Assembly: GCA_001970955.1 (NCBI GenBank)
Contig: MPUH01000061.1
Location: 1-64,000 of the forward strand
Direction: 5' to 3'
DNA: 64,000 nucleotides
DNA from: Stentor coeruleus
Taxonomy: Eukaryota; Ciliophora; Heterotrichea; Heterotrichida; Stentoridae
Shown here: positions 22,152 through 32,935 of the stretch, piece by piece
How positions within the stretch are numbered: the first letter of the stretch is position 1
How the letters are laid out: every line of letters starts with the position of its first letter
Position numbers and translations under genes: made by a program
Notes under the pieces: generated by a model
What the model was told of the DNA's origin: nothing
Database searches by the model: none
What the model saw: only the letters and a program-made list of their open reading frames with translations

Positions 22152-22305
22152 TTCTGAATATAGTTAGGCTTTTGAGTATATATACATGAGCCTGCAATAA
22201 AAAAAATTTACCCATACCAAAAAATAAACTTTTCTAATAAAAAGCCCACAACTAAAAAAAATCCTTAAATCTCAGAATTCAAACAACCTAATCACCATTT
22301 ATCTA

Positions 22306-24813
22306 TTAGATTTTATTGAGCCCATTATTAGCCCAATTTGCTAAATCTCTAAGCCTAAGATTATTTGATGACCTAAACTTCTGCACATACATCATAACCG
22401 CTTGAACTTTAAGAAACTCTCTCACTCTATTCCCATAATAATTGCACAAATCACCAATAATGCCAAGTGTGCATCTATGTACAATAAACCCAGGCCGGTA
22501 CTTATCCTGTGATATCATCATGCAATAATTCACAACAGTAGGAGAAAACCTTACCACATCATCACTACACCCACTCAATCCTTGTATCAGATTTTCATAA
22601 AACTCAGCAATGGCTTCTCTCAAATCCTTAAAATACTCAAACAAATCCGGTTCTTCATCTTCTTTAACCAAAACAGCACTAGCATTAGCAGCATCTTGTA
22701 TCAAACCTAACAAATCATTCAAAAAAGGCATAGTGCTTTCTTTACAACTAGCAATTACATCAGACAAACTACAAATACTCTGAACTTTAACTTGTGCATA
22801 AGTTTTATCACTACGTAAATTTGCCATTAATGGTTGCATAAAATCCCCAACATAACCTTTAGCTATATCCCCAAGTCCTCTAGCAATATCTCCTATAAGC
22901 ATAGTAACAGCTTTACACAAAGCTTCAGAATCTTGTTTTTCTAATGTAAAAGATATAAAAGGTCCAACAATACCCAAATATCCAACAAAATTCCCACACA
23001 AATTCCCAGCTAAAGATCCAATAGCCATAATACCTTCTTCAAAAACCCCATTTCTAGTATTAAAAACCTCAGTCAAAGCTTCAAGAAAACCTTTAGCTTG
23101 TTCATCATTAATTTTCCCAGGTCTAGCTCTTGAAAAAGAAGAGCTAAGAACATCACATAAAGAACTATGTAAAAGATCATTTTTAGCAGATGATGAGTTT
23201 TGTTTAAGTAAGACAATAAAATTTGTAATGTTTTGTTCAATATGAGGAAGACAATCATCTGAAGATTTTTGTATCAAAGTACTTAAAGCTGTATATGCAG
23301 CAAGTTGAAGATTATGTTCTTGATGTGAAGAATCTGTTCTCATAGCTGAAATAATAAGTCCATGGAAGACATGCTCAAAAATCCCAAGTTTGAAAAGTTT
23401 GATTTCTGAGGATTTTTCTATAAGGTTGATTAAAGCCCAGCATGCATGACAAGCAATTTTAGGGGTTTGATTAAGAGAGTCTAATAAAGCTGGGAGGACT
23501 TGATTGAAATATTGTGGATTAGTTAAAAGTTTATATTGATGAGTTGCTAGTTTTGATATAGTCCAAGCTGCAGATTGTTTTACTATTGTGTTTTCTTCTC
23601 TAAGCATTTGGGCTACTAAAGGGATACTCTTACTTATTGGGACTATTTTCATGTTTGAAGGCCCTTCGACTATAGAACCGATGACCATAAGAGCTGCTTG
23701 ACGTAATTGCCATTCAGTTCTTGAGATATTCTTTTCTATATATTCTAAACAAGCATTCATAACTTTATCTTCTGTCACTTGGGCAAGAACTGTTAAAACT
23801 GAAGCACAAGCTTTGTTTATATCCCATTCATCGTCTTCGCTTTGAACTCGGTGAATGTTTTCGAGAAGTAAAACTAATAAATCGTTTACTGCGGTTAATA
23901 AATAACCTCTTATTGGTGAATCAGCTAAAGGTGACTCTTTACGATCAACTTCAATATCCCCAAGGGTGTTCCAAACTTCTAAAGCTAAAAGTGCTACTTT
24001 CAACTCATCCTGCCTCACTGCTTGAAAAGTAATTCTCCCAAGTTCTACCAAATATCCACCCATATAATCATAGTAACTATTCACAACATCCAATAAAAGT
24101 TTAAAATTTTCAATACGTATTTCTTCATTTGTATGTGTACATCCAACAATAATCAATTGCATAATAATATCTCTTTCTTGTTGTACCTCAAAGTTTTTCT
24201 TAGCAAAACGTAAAGAGTTTTTAAAAGCTTTTATAGCAATGATTTTAATATCAAGATTAGATTCAGTTGGGGTCATACTTAAAGCTATAGCTGAAAGGAT
24301 TGAATTTACTTGAGTTGCTGAAAGATAAGATGTATCTAAACCATCACATGTATATCCTAAAGTCATAAGACTTGCTTCTCTAAAAGAAAGGTTTTCACTA
24401 CTAGCATTGGCTACAAGGATATCAATGATTTCTCCCCATTCTTTACGAGATAAATCCTGTTTAGCCACACTGGATACTGCTTGAGCGGCAGAAAGTCTTA
24501 TACTTCTTTTATCACAGGCTAATGTTCCTAATGTATTCACACGGATTTCGTTTTTAGATTCAGAAGCTACTTTGTCCCAGAAAGATACAAGGTAATCTTC
24601 GTTGTTTAGGTTTAAAATAGTGTTTTTCAATATAATCCCGGCAAGTTGTCGTGTTGGCTCTGGGATAGCTGTTGAAGCTAGTAATCTTGAAAGTTCTAAA
24701 CAAAATATTTCAGGGTTTTTTTGCTTTTCTTGTTGGAGAAGTTGCTGAGAATTCTGACGAGCTTGGTCTTCGATTGAGAGAGCTTGTGCTAAAATCCCTG
24801 ATAGACTTGACAT
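22306..24813 (-). CDS. KPNB1: Importin subunit beta-1 (karyopherin beta-1), 835 aa
   Basis: Nuclear import receptor that binds importin alpha and FG nucleoporins and is released by Ran-GTP. The N-terminus (MSSLSGILAQALSIEDQARQ) and the following importin-N domain (residues ~20-100) match the family closely, including LAGIILKNTI. The rest is a superhelix of HEAT repeats; conserved family segments include SWTISKLATHQY-like AAWTISKLATHQ (~410) and ACWALINL (~455). Length 835 is close to the human 876. Intronless, with a divergent-free context: a tRNA lies downstream and the next gene is 900 bp upstream. The C-terminus, LANWANNGLNKI, looks complete. Confidence 0.96.
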   Translation of the reverse strand: MSSLSGILAQALSIEDQARQNSQQLLQQEKQKNPEIFCLELSRLLASTAIPEPTRQLAGIILKNTILNLNNEDYLVSFWDKVASESKNEIRVNTLGTLACDKRSIRLSAAQAVSSVAKQDLSRKEWGEIIDILVANASSENLSFREASLMTLGYTCDGLDTSYLSATQVNSILSAIALSMTPTESNLDIKIIAIKAFKNSLRFAKKNFEVQQERDIIMQLIIVGCTHTNEEIRIENFKLLLDVVNSYYDYMGGYLVELGRITFQAVRQDELKVALLALEVWNTLGDIEVDRKESPLADSPIRGYLLTAVNDLLVLLLENIHRVQSEDDEWDINKACASVLTVLAQVTEDKVMNACLEYIEKNISRTEWQLRQAALMVIGSIVEGPSNMKIVPISKSIPLVAQMLREENTIVKQSAAWTISKLATHQYKLLTNPQYFNQVLPALLDSLNQTPKIACHACWALINLIEKSSEIKLFKLGIFEHVFHGLIISAMRTDSSHQEHNLQLAAYTALSTLIQKSSDDCLPHIEQNITNFIVLLKQNSSSAKNDLLHSSLCDVLSSSFSRARPGKINDEQAKGFLEALTEVFNTRNGVFEEGIMAIGSLAGNLCGNFVGYLGIVGPFISFTLEKQDSEALCKAVTMLIGDIARGLGDIAKGYVGDFMQPLMANLRSDKTYAQVKVQSICSLSDVIASCKESTMPFLNDLLGLIQDAANASAVLVKEDEEPDLFEYFKDLREAIAEFYENLIQGLSGCSDDVVRFSPTVVNYCMMISQDKYRPGFIVHRCTLGIIGDLCNYYGNRVREFLKVQAVMMYVQKFRSSNNLRLRDLANWANNGLNKI

Positions 24814-25712
24814 TTTTATCTACTTGGATATCGTGGAAATATCATATTAAAAGAAGATGTTTTGATTATAGAATGATAATTAGGAGGGTTAGGATTTTTT
24901 TTGTCAATGGAACTTTGATAGAAGTTTTGTATGAAAAGGTTGTGATGATAGGATTTTTTTTGTCAATGGAACTTTGATAGAAGTTTTGTATGAAAAGGTT
25001 GTGATGATTATTGTGAAGATAATGGAAATTGTGAAGAAAAAAATTATGATTTGTGTGTGGGGTAGGATAATTAGGATTTTAGATAATTTTTTGTCATGAA
25101 TGAGATAAATTTGTGGGTATGTAAATTAATTGTTTTATTCGCTTTTGGGGTTAAGATTGGGGTGATAGGGTGTTATTATTTTATAATTTTTGGTTTTTTT
25201 AGCATATGACTGACTGGTAAATGGATTTTATGAAATTTTTATATTTAAGGATATTGAAGAAGAAATTAGTAGATAATGATGTATTATATAAGTTTTTACT
25301 TCTAAATTTGTGTTAAAAGATTATTATAAAATATTGGTTAAAGATATAAGAGAAATCTGGATAGTATGGTGGATGCCAGCTAGAAAATTGTAGTAGAATT
25401 AAAAATTTAGTTTTATATAAAATGGAACAGAACATTTTATTAGTCATGACCTCATGAATTCGAACAGAATACCAATTTGACCATTCTTGATCTTATAACC
25501 ACTTTGATTCACTATACCTCCTATCAAAGACCTTATCACAAAAAATAATTCCTACCAATAAAAAGGCCCAATCCGCTGAATACAATTCCTATCCAAAACC
25601 TAATCGCACAATTTCTCACATCCCTCAAACCTCTTTTCCTCAAATCTTTAAACCCACTCTAAAAAATGCATCTAATCTAAATATCATTAAAAACTTAAAA
25701 AATCCACCTAAA
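24814..25712. other. Promoter side of importin beta and 3' flank of the next gene
   Basis: 24814-25250 is G/T-rich on the plus strand (G-poor on the coding strand of importin beta); from about 25480 it is C/A-rich. It contains a 59-bp tandem duplication (separate entry). No coding frame recognised. Confidence 0.5.
24890..25007. repeat. Exact two-copy 59-bp tandem duplication
   Basis: 24890-24948 and 24949-25007 are identical. They lie 77 bp upstream of the importin beta start codon, so they may duplicate promoter elements, or be an assembly overlap. Confidence 0.9.
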
Positions 25713-26828
25713 CTAGTAGAAAATAACTAAAAATCCCATCGTCCACCCAGCCATAGGTATAACTGCAGTTAAGTACATTATCATATACAACTTTGAAATA
25801 TTGTCTACATGATTATTATGAGCTGTGCAAATCATCAAAAGTTGTAATGATGTTGGTCCTGCATAAATAATTAAAAGCATTATAGATAATATTCTATCAA
25901 TATAAGAATAATGATAAAATAGCAAGACAAAACCCATACCGATCAAAGGCATTAATACTTCTTTACCAAATAATATTACAGCTATATGTAATCTAAATAA
26001 AAATTACTTTGAAATATCAGCTGATGATGGATATCCATGGCTAAGTTTAGAGCCTAGTAATACACAAATAAGTGGTGAAGCCGTTGATCCAATTGTCACA
26101 AGTGCTGAAAAAAGGTTATGGTTTAATACTGCCCCAGAGCCAGTAAACACATACTCTTTCATATAAGGTATCAAAGCTAGAGGTATAGAAACTAAAGTTG
26201 CATATATAGGTGGGTTCATTATTTTCTTAAAAGTCCACCAGCAACTTTGTTTAAAAGGAACATCAGTTGAATAAGGAAGCATTTCTGCTGGACCAGGACT
26301 CTTAAGCATTCCATAAGCAACTGTCCATTTATAAACAGTAACAAATACTGTATATATCAAAACATAACTTACAGCATCTTCACTAAATGTTGGGTCATCT
26401 TTTGTAACATCACCATTTCCTAAAACTTCTGCAAAAATCAATGGAACAGCTGTTGTATCTTGAAATGCTATACAAGTTATAATTAATCTTGTCATATTTT
26501 GAGAAGCTGAAGTTATTTTGGCAAGAACCCAACCTATCAAACTCCCTAATAAAATATGGACTGAATAAAATTTACGAGTGCAAAAGAAGAGAAGAATCCC
26601 AAATTTGTCGACCTTGCCAATATCCAGACTCTTGATCATCTGAGTGAATAACAAGGCTGGAAGCAACAAGTTAAGAGTTAATTTACTTAGGCCTTCTGAT
26701 GCTGCTTTGTCAAGAGCCTGAGTTTATCTTACACCTATACGTGTCATTAAGGCCCCTGCGGCCACTATGATGACAACTACTACAGAACCATCAATAGCTA
26801 CGATAGCTGAGTCTTTTACAATCGACAT
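25713..26828 (-). CDS. Auxin-efflux-carrier/PILS-type transporter, array copy A (361 aa, two introns)
   Basis: Exons in coding order are 26828-26733, 26717-26008 and 25992-25713. Introns are 26718-26732 (GTAAGATAAACTCAG on the coding strand) and 25993-26007 (GTAATTTTTATTTAG). The protein has about ten helices in two halves with a central loop, as in the membrane transport protein family PF03547 (PIN, PILS and bacterial AEC carriers). A family-typical N-terminal motif NLLLPALLF is near residue 55, and PLICVLLGSKL is in the second half. Family members move small organic anions across plasma or ER membranes; the substrate here is unknown. This copy has the shortest central loop and a unique first intron absent from copies B and C. 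Confidence 0.86.
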
Positions 26829-28171
26829 TTTATAAATTATAATAGACCATATATTTTAGGGAAAATGACTACAGGGAAAAGGTGGAGGTGTAGTTCTTGT
26901 GGGGAATGAGTTGTTTTAATGCTGTTATTAATAAGTTTGATATTTTCGACATTATGCATATAAGGTAAATGCCTTTTCTGTCAATATGACTACCACAAGA
27001 TTGCAAACTTCAACCATCAACAAATGTATAAATTCCTGTTTTTTTTTTTTAATGATAATCCACTTCTAATGATATCTTAAATCTTCAATCTATATCCAGA
27101 AGGTGTTCCTGACGATTTTGAAATTCGGTAATAAATCTGTAATTTCTACTAAAAACCTTCCTGTTTAGTGTTATTTGGCTTATTCTAAACCAAAAAAGTA
27201 GAGTAAACCTTTCTACTTAACATCAACACAACTTTCAAGGCAAACAAAAAAAAATTCTAATAATTTTGCCTAACAAACGGATTTATTAGTCTTTTCCTGC
27301 CTGATACAGGATCTAAAGTGCTTTTGTCTATATCAATTGTCAAAGTTTTGAAATTTGAAAATTAATCTCAATAGGAGTAAGGCTAAGCCTTGAAAAAATG
27401 GTTATAAAAGCTCCATTTGGAACTTTTCTAAGCGAAAAAGGAAAAGTTTTTATGTATGAATCCATTATTTTTGTGCTTTGAACATATAAATCATAAGCAC
27501 TTGGGTAGAAATCACAAAACCCTTAATATGTGATAAGCTAGGATTACCATTTTCTTATATTAATAAACTTTTATTATATAAGTATTAGTTTAAGATATTA
27601 TTTTTAGGCTGAAAACACTTTTTTTTCTCTGAGTTAAAAGATTAGAATATGATTTTTAAAGGAAATTTATGAGTTTTTTATATAGAGAGGGTTTTATGAT
27701 TATAGGATTTTAATGTATTGGGATATTATAGGAGAAATCGGATACTGATTAGAAAGGGAGGTTATTGATTTTAGGAATTTTTTTAGGTAAATGTTTTATA
27801 GTTTTTTTTATGATAGTTTTGGGTGGATTGTGAGGGAAAATTTTACTTAGGGAGATGAAAATTAGTGTTGAAAATATTTTATTTTTTATTTGGAGTTTTA
27901 ATATTTATTGGAGTTATTAGAAGTTTTATGGAAAAATAATAAATATTAATGAGAAAATTTTATTAGAAAATGAAAAAATAGTCATGGAAGAAAAGTTACT
28001 ACTCAAATATAAATAATCGATAAAAATATTTATCTTGATAAATAATATGAATTTCAAGCATTTGCCAATATATAAAATTCTAACATCATATATATTTTTT
28101 TAAAGCATTTACCAAAACAACATCCATTAATAAGTAATTACTTCAAACTTCCTAACACCTAATGTGTAAGG
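26829..28171. other. 1.3-kb spacer between transporter copies A and B
   Basis: It includes a less AT-biased part at about 27050-27530 with a protein-like but broken frame (separate entry). The rest is AT-rich; 27640-27850 is G/T-rich on the plus strand. No RNA gene recognised. Confidence 0.5.
27269..27525 (-). pseudogene. Possible decayed gene fragment of unknown family
   Basis: On the minus strand a run of about 60 sense codons (containing FCDFYPSAYDLYVQSTK and FITIFSRLSLTPIEINFQ) ends in TGA. It is overlapped in a second frame by a further protein-like run (TIDIDKSTLDPVSGRKRLIN, then PFVRQNY and TAA). The two read as one continuous protein if a frame change is assumed near 27340; no GT-AG pair of 15 nt fits there. 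No ATG is well placed at its start. It may be a dying host gene or chance; I recognise no family. Confidence 0.35.
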
Positions 28172-29377
28172 TTAATAAAGGATAATTAAAAATCCCATAG
28201 TCCACGCGGCCATAGGTAAAGCAGCCGTGGCATACATAATCATATAAATCTTCGAAATATTTTCAACCTGATTTTGATGTGCCGTACAAATCATAAGCAA
28301 CTGTAAAGATGTCGGTCCAGCATATATGATTAAAATCGATACACACAAAACCCTTCCAATAATCCCATAATGATAAAACAACCCAGCAAGACCAAGTCCA
28401 ATCAATGGCATTATAACTTCTTTGCCAATAAGTATCATAGCAATATGTAAACTGCCTATAAATTACTTAGAAATATCAGCACTGGCTGGATAACCTTTAC
28501 TTAACTTAGATCCTAATAAAATACATATAAGAGGAGAAACTGTAGCACCCATTGTAACCAAAGCAGCAAATATGTTTTGTGTAAAAACAGCTCCAGATCC
28601 ACAAAATACATATTCTTTCATATATGGTATAAGTGCTAAAGGTATAGACACAATAGTTGCATATATAGGAGGATTCATTATTTTTTTTATAGTCCATATC
28701 CAGCTTTTTTTCACTGGAATCACTTGTACCATACTTGATGTTGGACTTCCCATAATCCCTATTATTTGATTTTCCATTATCCCTAAATTTTTTTCATTTG
28801 ACAAACTTTCATTTATGTCCAAATTCACTTGACCTGATTCAAAAACCGGCTTGAGCATTCTGCATTATAATTACCCATATGATACTGTCCATTTGTATAC
28901 TGTAACAAAAACAGTGTATATTAAGACAAATCCTACAGCATCTTCTTTAAAATGCTTATCTCCTTTAGTAACATCGCCTGAACCAAGAACTTGGGCAAAG
29001 ATTAAAGGTATGGCTGTAGTGTCTTGAAATGCTATACATGCCATAATTAAACGTGTCATGTTTTTACCTGCTTTTGTTATTTTCGCCAATATCCATCCTA
29101 CAGCACAGCCTAGAAAAACATGAACTAGATAAGTTTTACCTGTACAAAAAAAAAGGAGAATGGCGAATTGATCGAATTTCGAGACGTCTAAGCTTTTTAT
29201 CATTTCGGTGAAGAGGAGAGCTGGAAGCAATAAGTTTAATATCAATTTGCCAAGACTTTCAGCACCGTGTTTGTCGAGAATGTTGTAACGAGTCATCACA
29301 GCGCCAGCGGCCACCATGACGATTACTATGACGGTACCATCGATAGAAACTATAGCTGAATCACGATAAATTGACAT
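28172..29377 (-). CDS. Auxin-efflux-carrier/PILS-type transporter, array copy B (391 aa, two introns)
   Basis: Exons in coding order are 29377-28875, 28859-28467 and 28451-28172. Introns are 28860-28874 (GTAATTATAATGCAG) and 28452-28466 (GTAATTTATAGGCAG). The second is shared in position with copies A and C; the first, placed right before the GMLKPVF segment, is found only here. About ten helices, motif NLLLPALLFTEM near residue 50, and a longer central cytosolic loop than copy A (about residues 175-215, Asn/Ser/Glu-rich). It is closer to copy C than to A. Predicted small-molecule anion carrier of family PF03547. Confidence 0.87.
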
Positions 29378-30135
29378 ATAAACTAAATATTATCAACTTT
29401 ACCTTTAAGACATTGTTTTGTATGATTTATTTTTGATATGATTAGTTTTATGTATAGATATATGGTTTAGGATGACATGCTATTGGTTTATAATTTAGAT
29501 TTTAAATTTAAGGGTTTTTTTGAGAGATTTATGATTTGGGCTGGTTGTGTTTTTTATATGAGATATTATAATAATTATGTCAATATTTAGTAAATAAAAA
29601 CTAAGTGATCTTAAAAATTCTCAAGTATCCTCAAATCAAACAAGTTTTTTTTTCTCATACATTTCTATACACCCAACCTTTTCTAATTTGTTTATAATCC
29701 TATTATTTATCCTATACACCATATCTAATAATCCTAAAATTAGTTTTCACTAAATCTAAGCATTCCTTAACCCACTCTTTTATTATCCTACACCCTAACA
29801 CCAACCTAATACTAATACTCCATAAAATCCAATAAAAAACTCACAAAAAAATCCAATCAACAATTCCTAATAATTTCCAAAACCTAAACTCAATTTCTGA
29901 AATCCAACATTTTCCTTAATCAAGCCTCTCTACCATAATGCCTTATAATAAAATTTAATTTTCCATTTTTTTCACCCACAGTTCTCTGCTTTCATTAGCT
30001 CGCCAAAACAACCCTACGTCTGCCCTAACTATATAAAAAACCATACAAACTCATCGTCGCCAATAAAACTTTACTCAGAAAGCAACATTTAATAGACATC
30101 TAAGACAAAGAAAATATTAAACCTAGTCCAAAAGC
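29378..30135. other. Spacer between transporter copies B and C
   Basis: 29378-29560 is G/T-rich and 29600-30010 is C/A-rich on the plus strand, matching promoter of B and 3' flank of C. No frame or RNA recognised. Confidence 0.5.
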
Positions 30136-31302
30136 TTAGTAGAGTAAAATTAAGAAAGCCATGGTCCAAAGTGCCATAGGCAAAGCTGCAGTCGCATACA
30201 TAATCATGTAGAGTTTCGAAATGTTATCTACTTGGTTTTGATGGGCTGTGCAAATCATGAGCAATTGTAAGGATGTTGGTCCTGCATAGATAATGAGGAT
30301 TGATATGCATAAAACTCTATCTATGAGGTCATAGTGATAGAATGTTCCTGCTAGAAGAAGACCAAATAAAGGCATGATGATTTCTTTGCCGATTAAGATC
30401 ATGGAAAGATGTAAACTAAATAGAAGTTACTTGGAGATTGTTGCTGTGGCTGGGTAACCTTTACTGAGTTTTGATCCAAGGAGGATGCAAATTAGTGGAG
30501 AAACTGTTGATCCCATGGTTGATAAAGCGGCAAAAACGTTATTGGTTAAGACTGCACCAGAGCCACAAAATACGTATTCTTTCAAATAAGGGATAAGGGC
30601 TAAAGGTATTGAGAATAAAGTAGCATAGATTGGTGGGTTCATGATTTTCTTGATTGTCCATATCCAATCTTTCTTTACTGGGACAATTGGGATGAAGCTT
30701 GAATTAGGGCTTCCCATCATCCCGATTTCTTTCGGGTGTTCTAAGCTGTAATTAACTTCCAAGTTCGCGTCGCCATGCTCAAAAACCGGCTTAAGCATTC
30801 CATATGCGACACTCCACTTATAAACTGTGACAAAGACTGTATAAATCAAAACATATCCAACTGCATTAGTCTGAAAATGTTTATCATCACTTGTCACACT
30901 TCCAGAACCAAGAACTTGGGCAAAAATCAATGGTATGGCTGTTGTATCTTGAAAAGCGATACACGTCATAATCAGTCTTGACATGTTTTTCCCAGCTTTA
31001 GATAATTTCGCCAAGATCCAGCCTACAGCGATCCCTAAAAAAACATGAACTAAGTAGGATTTACCAGTGCAAAAAAAGAGTAGGATTCCAAATTCGTCGA
31101 ATTTGGCGATGTCTAAACTTTTGATCATTTCTGTGAAGAGCAATGCTGGGAGAAGGAGGTTCAGAATTACTTTGCCTAAACTTTCTGCACCGTGCTTGTC
31201 AAGGATGTTATACTTAGCGACAAGAGCCCCTGCTGCTACTATGACAATAACAACAACAGTACCATCAAGAGCCACTATAGCTGAATCCCAATAAATCGAC
31301 AT
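30136..31302 (-). CDS. Auxin-efflux-carrier/PILS-type transporter, array copy C (383 aa, one intron)
   Basis: Exons 31302-30431 and 30415-30136, with one intron at 30416-30430 (GTAACTTCTATTTAG) at the position common to all three copies. The start is ATG 31302 (MSIYWDSAIVALDG), aligned with the starts of A and B; a longer frame upstream lacks an ATG. Ten-helix PF03547 topology, NLLLPALLFTEMIKSLD near residue 50, central loop about 175-205, LICILLGSKLSKGYP in the second half. It uses G/C-ending codons more often than copy B, so the two have diverged at silent sites while protein sequence stayed close: a sign of purifying selection. Confidence 0.88.
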
Positions 31303-31701
31303 AACTATTAATATTTTCGACAATTACTTTTCATATAACAGATAGTTAATGATTATTTTAGCATATTATAATAAAATTATTAGCATGAGCATATTTATTA
31401 TATTTGCTTATAATATCATATTTTCTCTCCAATATACCAAAAGCAAATCAGACTATTTACATACATTCTTAGACTTAGGGTATTTATTTTACCCTTATAA
31501 TCAAATAATTTCCTTTGATTACTTTTATTTTATACCGAATTCTTTTTCTAAAATATTTCTTTACTAGAAATCTTAATTATAGTATTTCCTATAATCCCAT
31601 ACTTTTTAACTATAGTTTTCTTAGTATAAAAGTATTAATTTTATAACTATTTAATTAGAATATCGTGATTTTAATCTAAATTCTAGGATATTATAATTTT
31701 A
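31303..31701. promoter_or_regulatory. Divergent intergenic region
   Basis: About 400 bp of promoter DNA between transporter C and the dehydratase gene. A 72-codon frame starting at ATG 31349 is Phe/Tyr/Ile-rich and looks like chance in AT-rich DNA. Confidence 0.45.
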
Positions 31702-32034
31702 ATGAAAGTATCATTTAGGTTATTCTCATCATTGCTTAACGCATCTGAATTTAATGTTGCGAAATCTGCTCTTCCTACATGGGCATTTGCTGATAATAAA
31801 TCAGTAAGAAAACTCTTTACATTTAAAGACTTTAATGAAGCTTGGGAATTCATGGAACTTGTAGCCAAAGTGGCAGAACAGCATGACCACCACCCTGAAT
31901 GGTCGAATGTTTATAACAGAGTAGATGTTACGCTTACTACCCATAGCGCTGGAGGTTTAACATCAAAAGATGTCTGGCTAGCTAAATTCATGGACAAGGC
32001 CGAAACTTTAGTCAAGCATGAGCATGAAGAATAA
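31702..32034 (+). CDS. PCBD1: Pterin-4a-carbinolamine dehydratase (110 aa)
   Basis: EC 4.2.1.96: dehydrates 4a-hydroxytetrahydrobiopterin to regenerate the pterin cofactor of aromatic amino acid hydroxylases. The active-site signature is plain: EQHDHHPEW at residues 69-77 holds the catalytic His residues, followed by [20 protein letters not shown] at about 80-99. Length 110 matches the family (about 104 in human). The N-terminus is slightly extended ([20 protein letters not shown]), perhaps a short mitochondrial presequence. Intronless. Divergent from transporter C. Confidence 0.95.
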   Translation: MKVSFRLFSSLLNASEFNVAKSALPTWAFADNKSVRKLFTFKDFNEAWEFMELVAKVAEQHDHHPEWSNVYNRVDVTLTTHSAGGLTSKDVWLAKFMDKAETLVKHEHEE

Positions 32035-32935
32035 ACTTTCTAATACCTTTTTAAGAACTAAAACATTTTGTTAGTATTTCTGCTTTGTAATTGTAGAGAT
32101 TTTATTCTCTCAGATACCCAAATACAAAAATACTCTTTAAATTTCCTAATATTATTCTCTATGAATTCCCTCCATTTATAAAACATATGAGATAAACTAT
32201 TCATTTTATTCCCATTATTTCAGGTTAGTATTTTTTTAATTATTCAATTTATATGAAGAAAAACGATATTGTCAAGACTTTATGACCTTATTTTATACTC
32301 TAAATCAGTAATCTGAAATAATAATTTTATAGATAAAAATATATTTATGAGGATTTTTAATATACAAAAGAAGTTTAGTTAAATATTTTTAGGAAGATGA
32401 GGATTTTGATATATTGAAAGTTTTTGTTTCGGAAAATATTTGAAAAATAGGAGATGATAATGGTGATTAGAGTGATTATTTGGTAACTTATGGTGAAAAC
32501 GAGGACAGTGAACTAAATCCTCTGTCTTGTCCTACCTTTTGATATTCAAAGTGCAATAATCATCTTCCATACTCTCATAATTTTAATTGATCTAAAATAC
32601 ACAATTATTTTAATGTAAATAAAATAAGTTAAACTACTCTAAAAAATCTTCCATACTCTCATAATTTTAATTGATCTAAGATACACAATTATTTTAATGT
32701 AAATAAAATAAGTTAAACTACTCTAAAAAATCATAATATTTTCTATCCACCAAGCCATTAATAAAGTAAGTAAACTACACAACATCTCATAAAATTTTTT
32801 ATCTTCACCATCCTATCCCTAAACAATTTTTTATCACAAAATAATTTATCCTTTCACATCTTGCAAAATCTCTCACCCCCTAATCCAATCCTAAAATCAA
32901 AAAAACCTGAAATCCTAATCTAAATCATAAAAAAA
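32035..32935. other. Convergent intergenic spacer
   Basis: 900 bp between two converging genes, G/T-rich at about 32340-32510 and C/A-rich at 32740-32935. It contains an 84-bp tandem duplication (separate entry). No frame seen. Confidence 0.5.
32562..32729. repeat. Two-copy 84-bp tandem duplication
   Basis: 32562-32645 and 32646-32729 differ at one base (gatctaaaat against gatctaagat). Non-coding. Confidence 0.9.

Noticed and set aside
31349-31567. 72-aa frame rich in Phe, Tyr and Ile in a divergent promoter
   Set aside because: Composition matches random AT-rich DNA and it overlaps the promoter of the dehydratase; no domain or paralogue.
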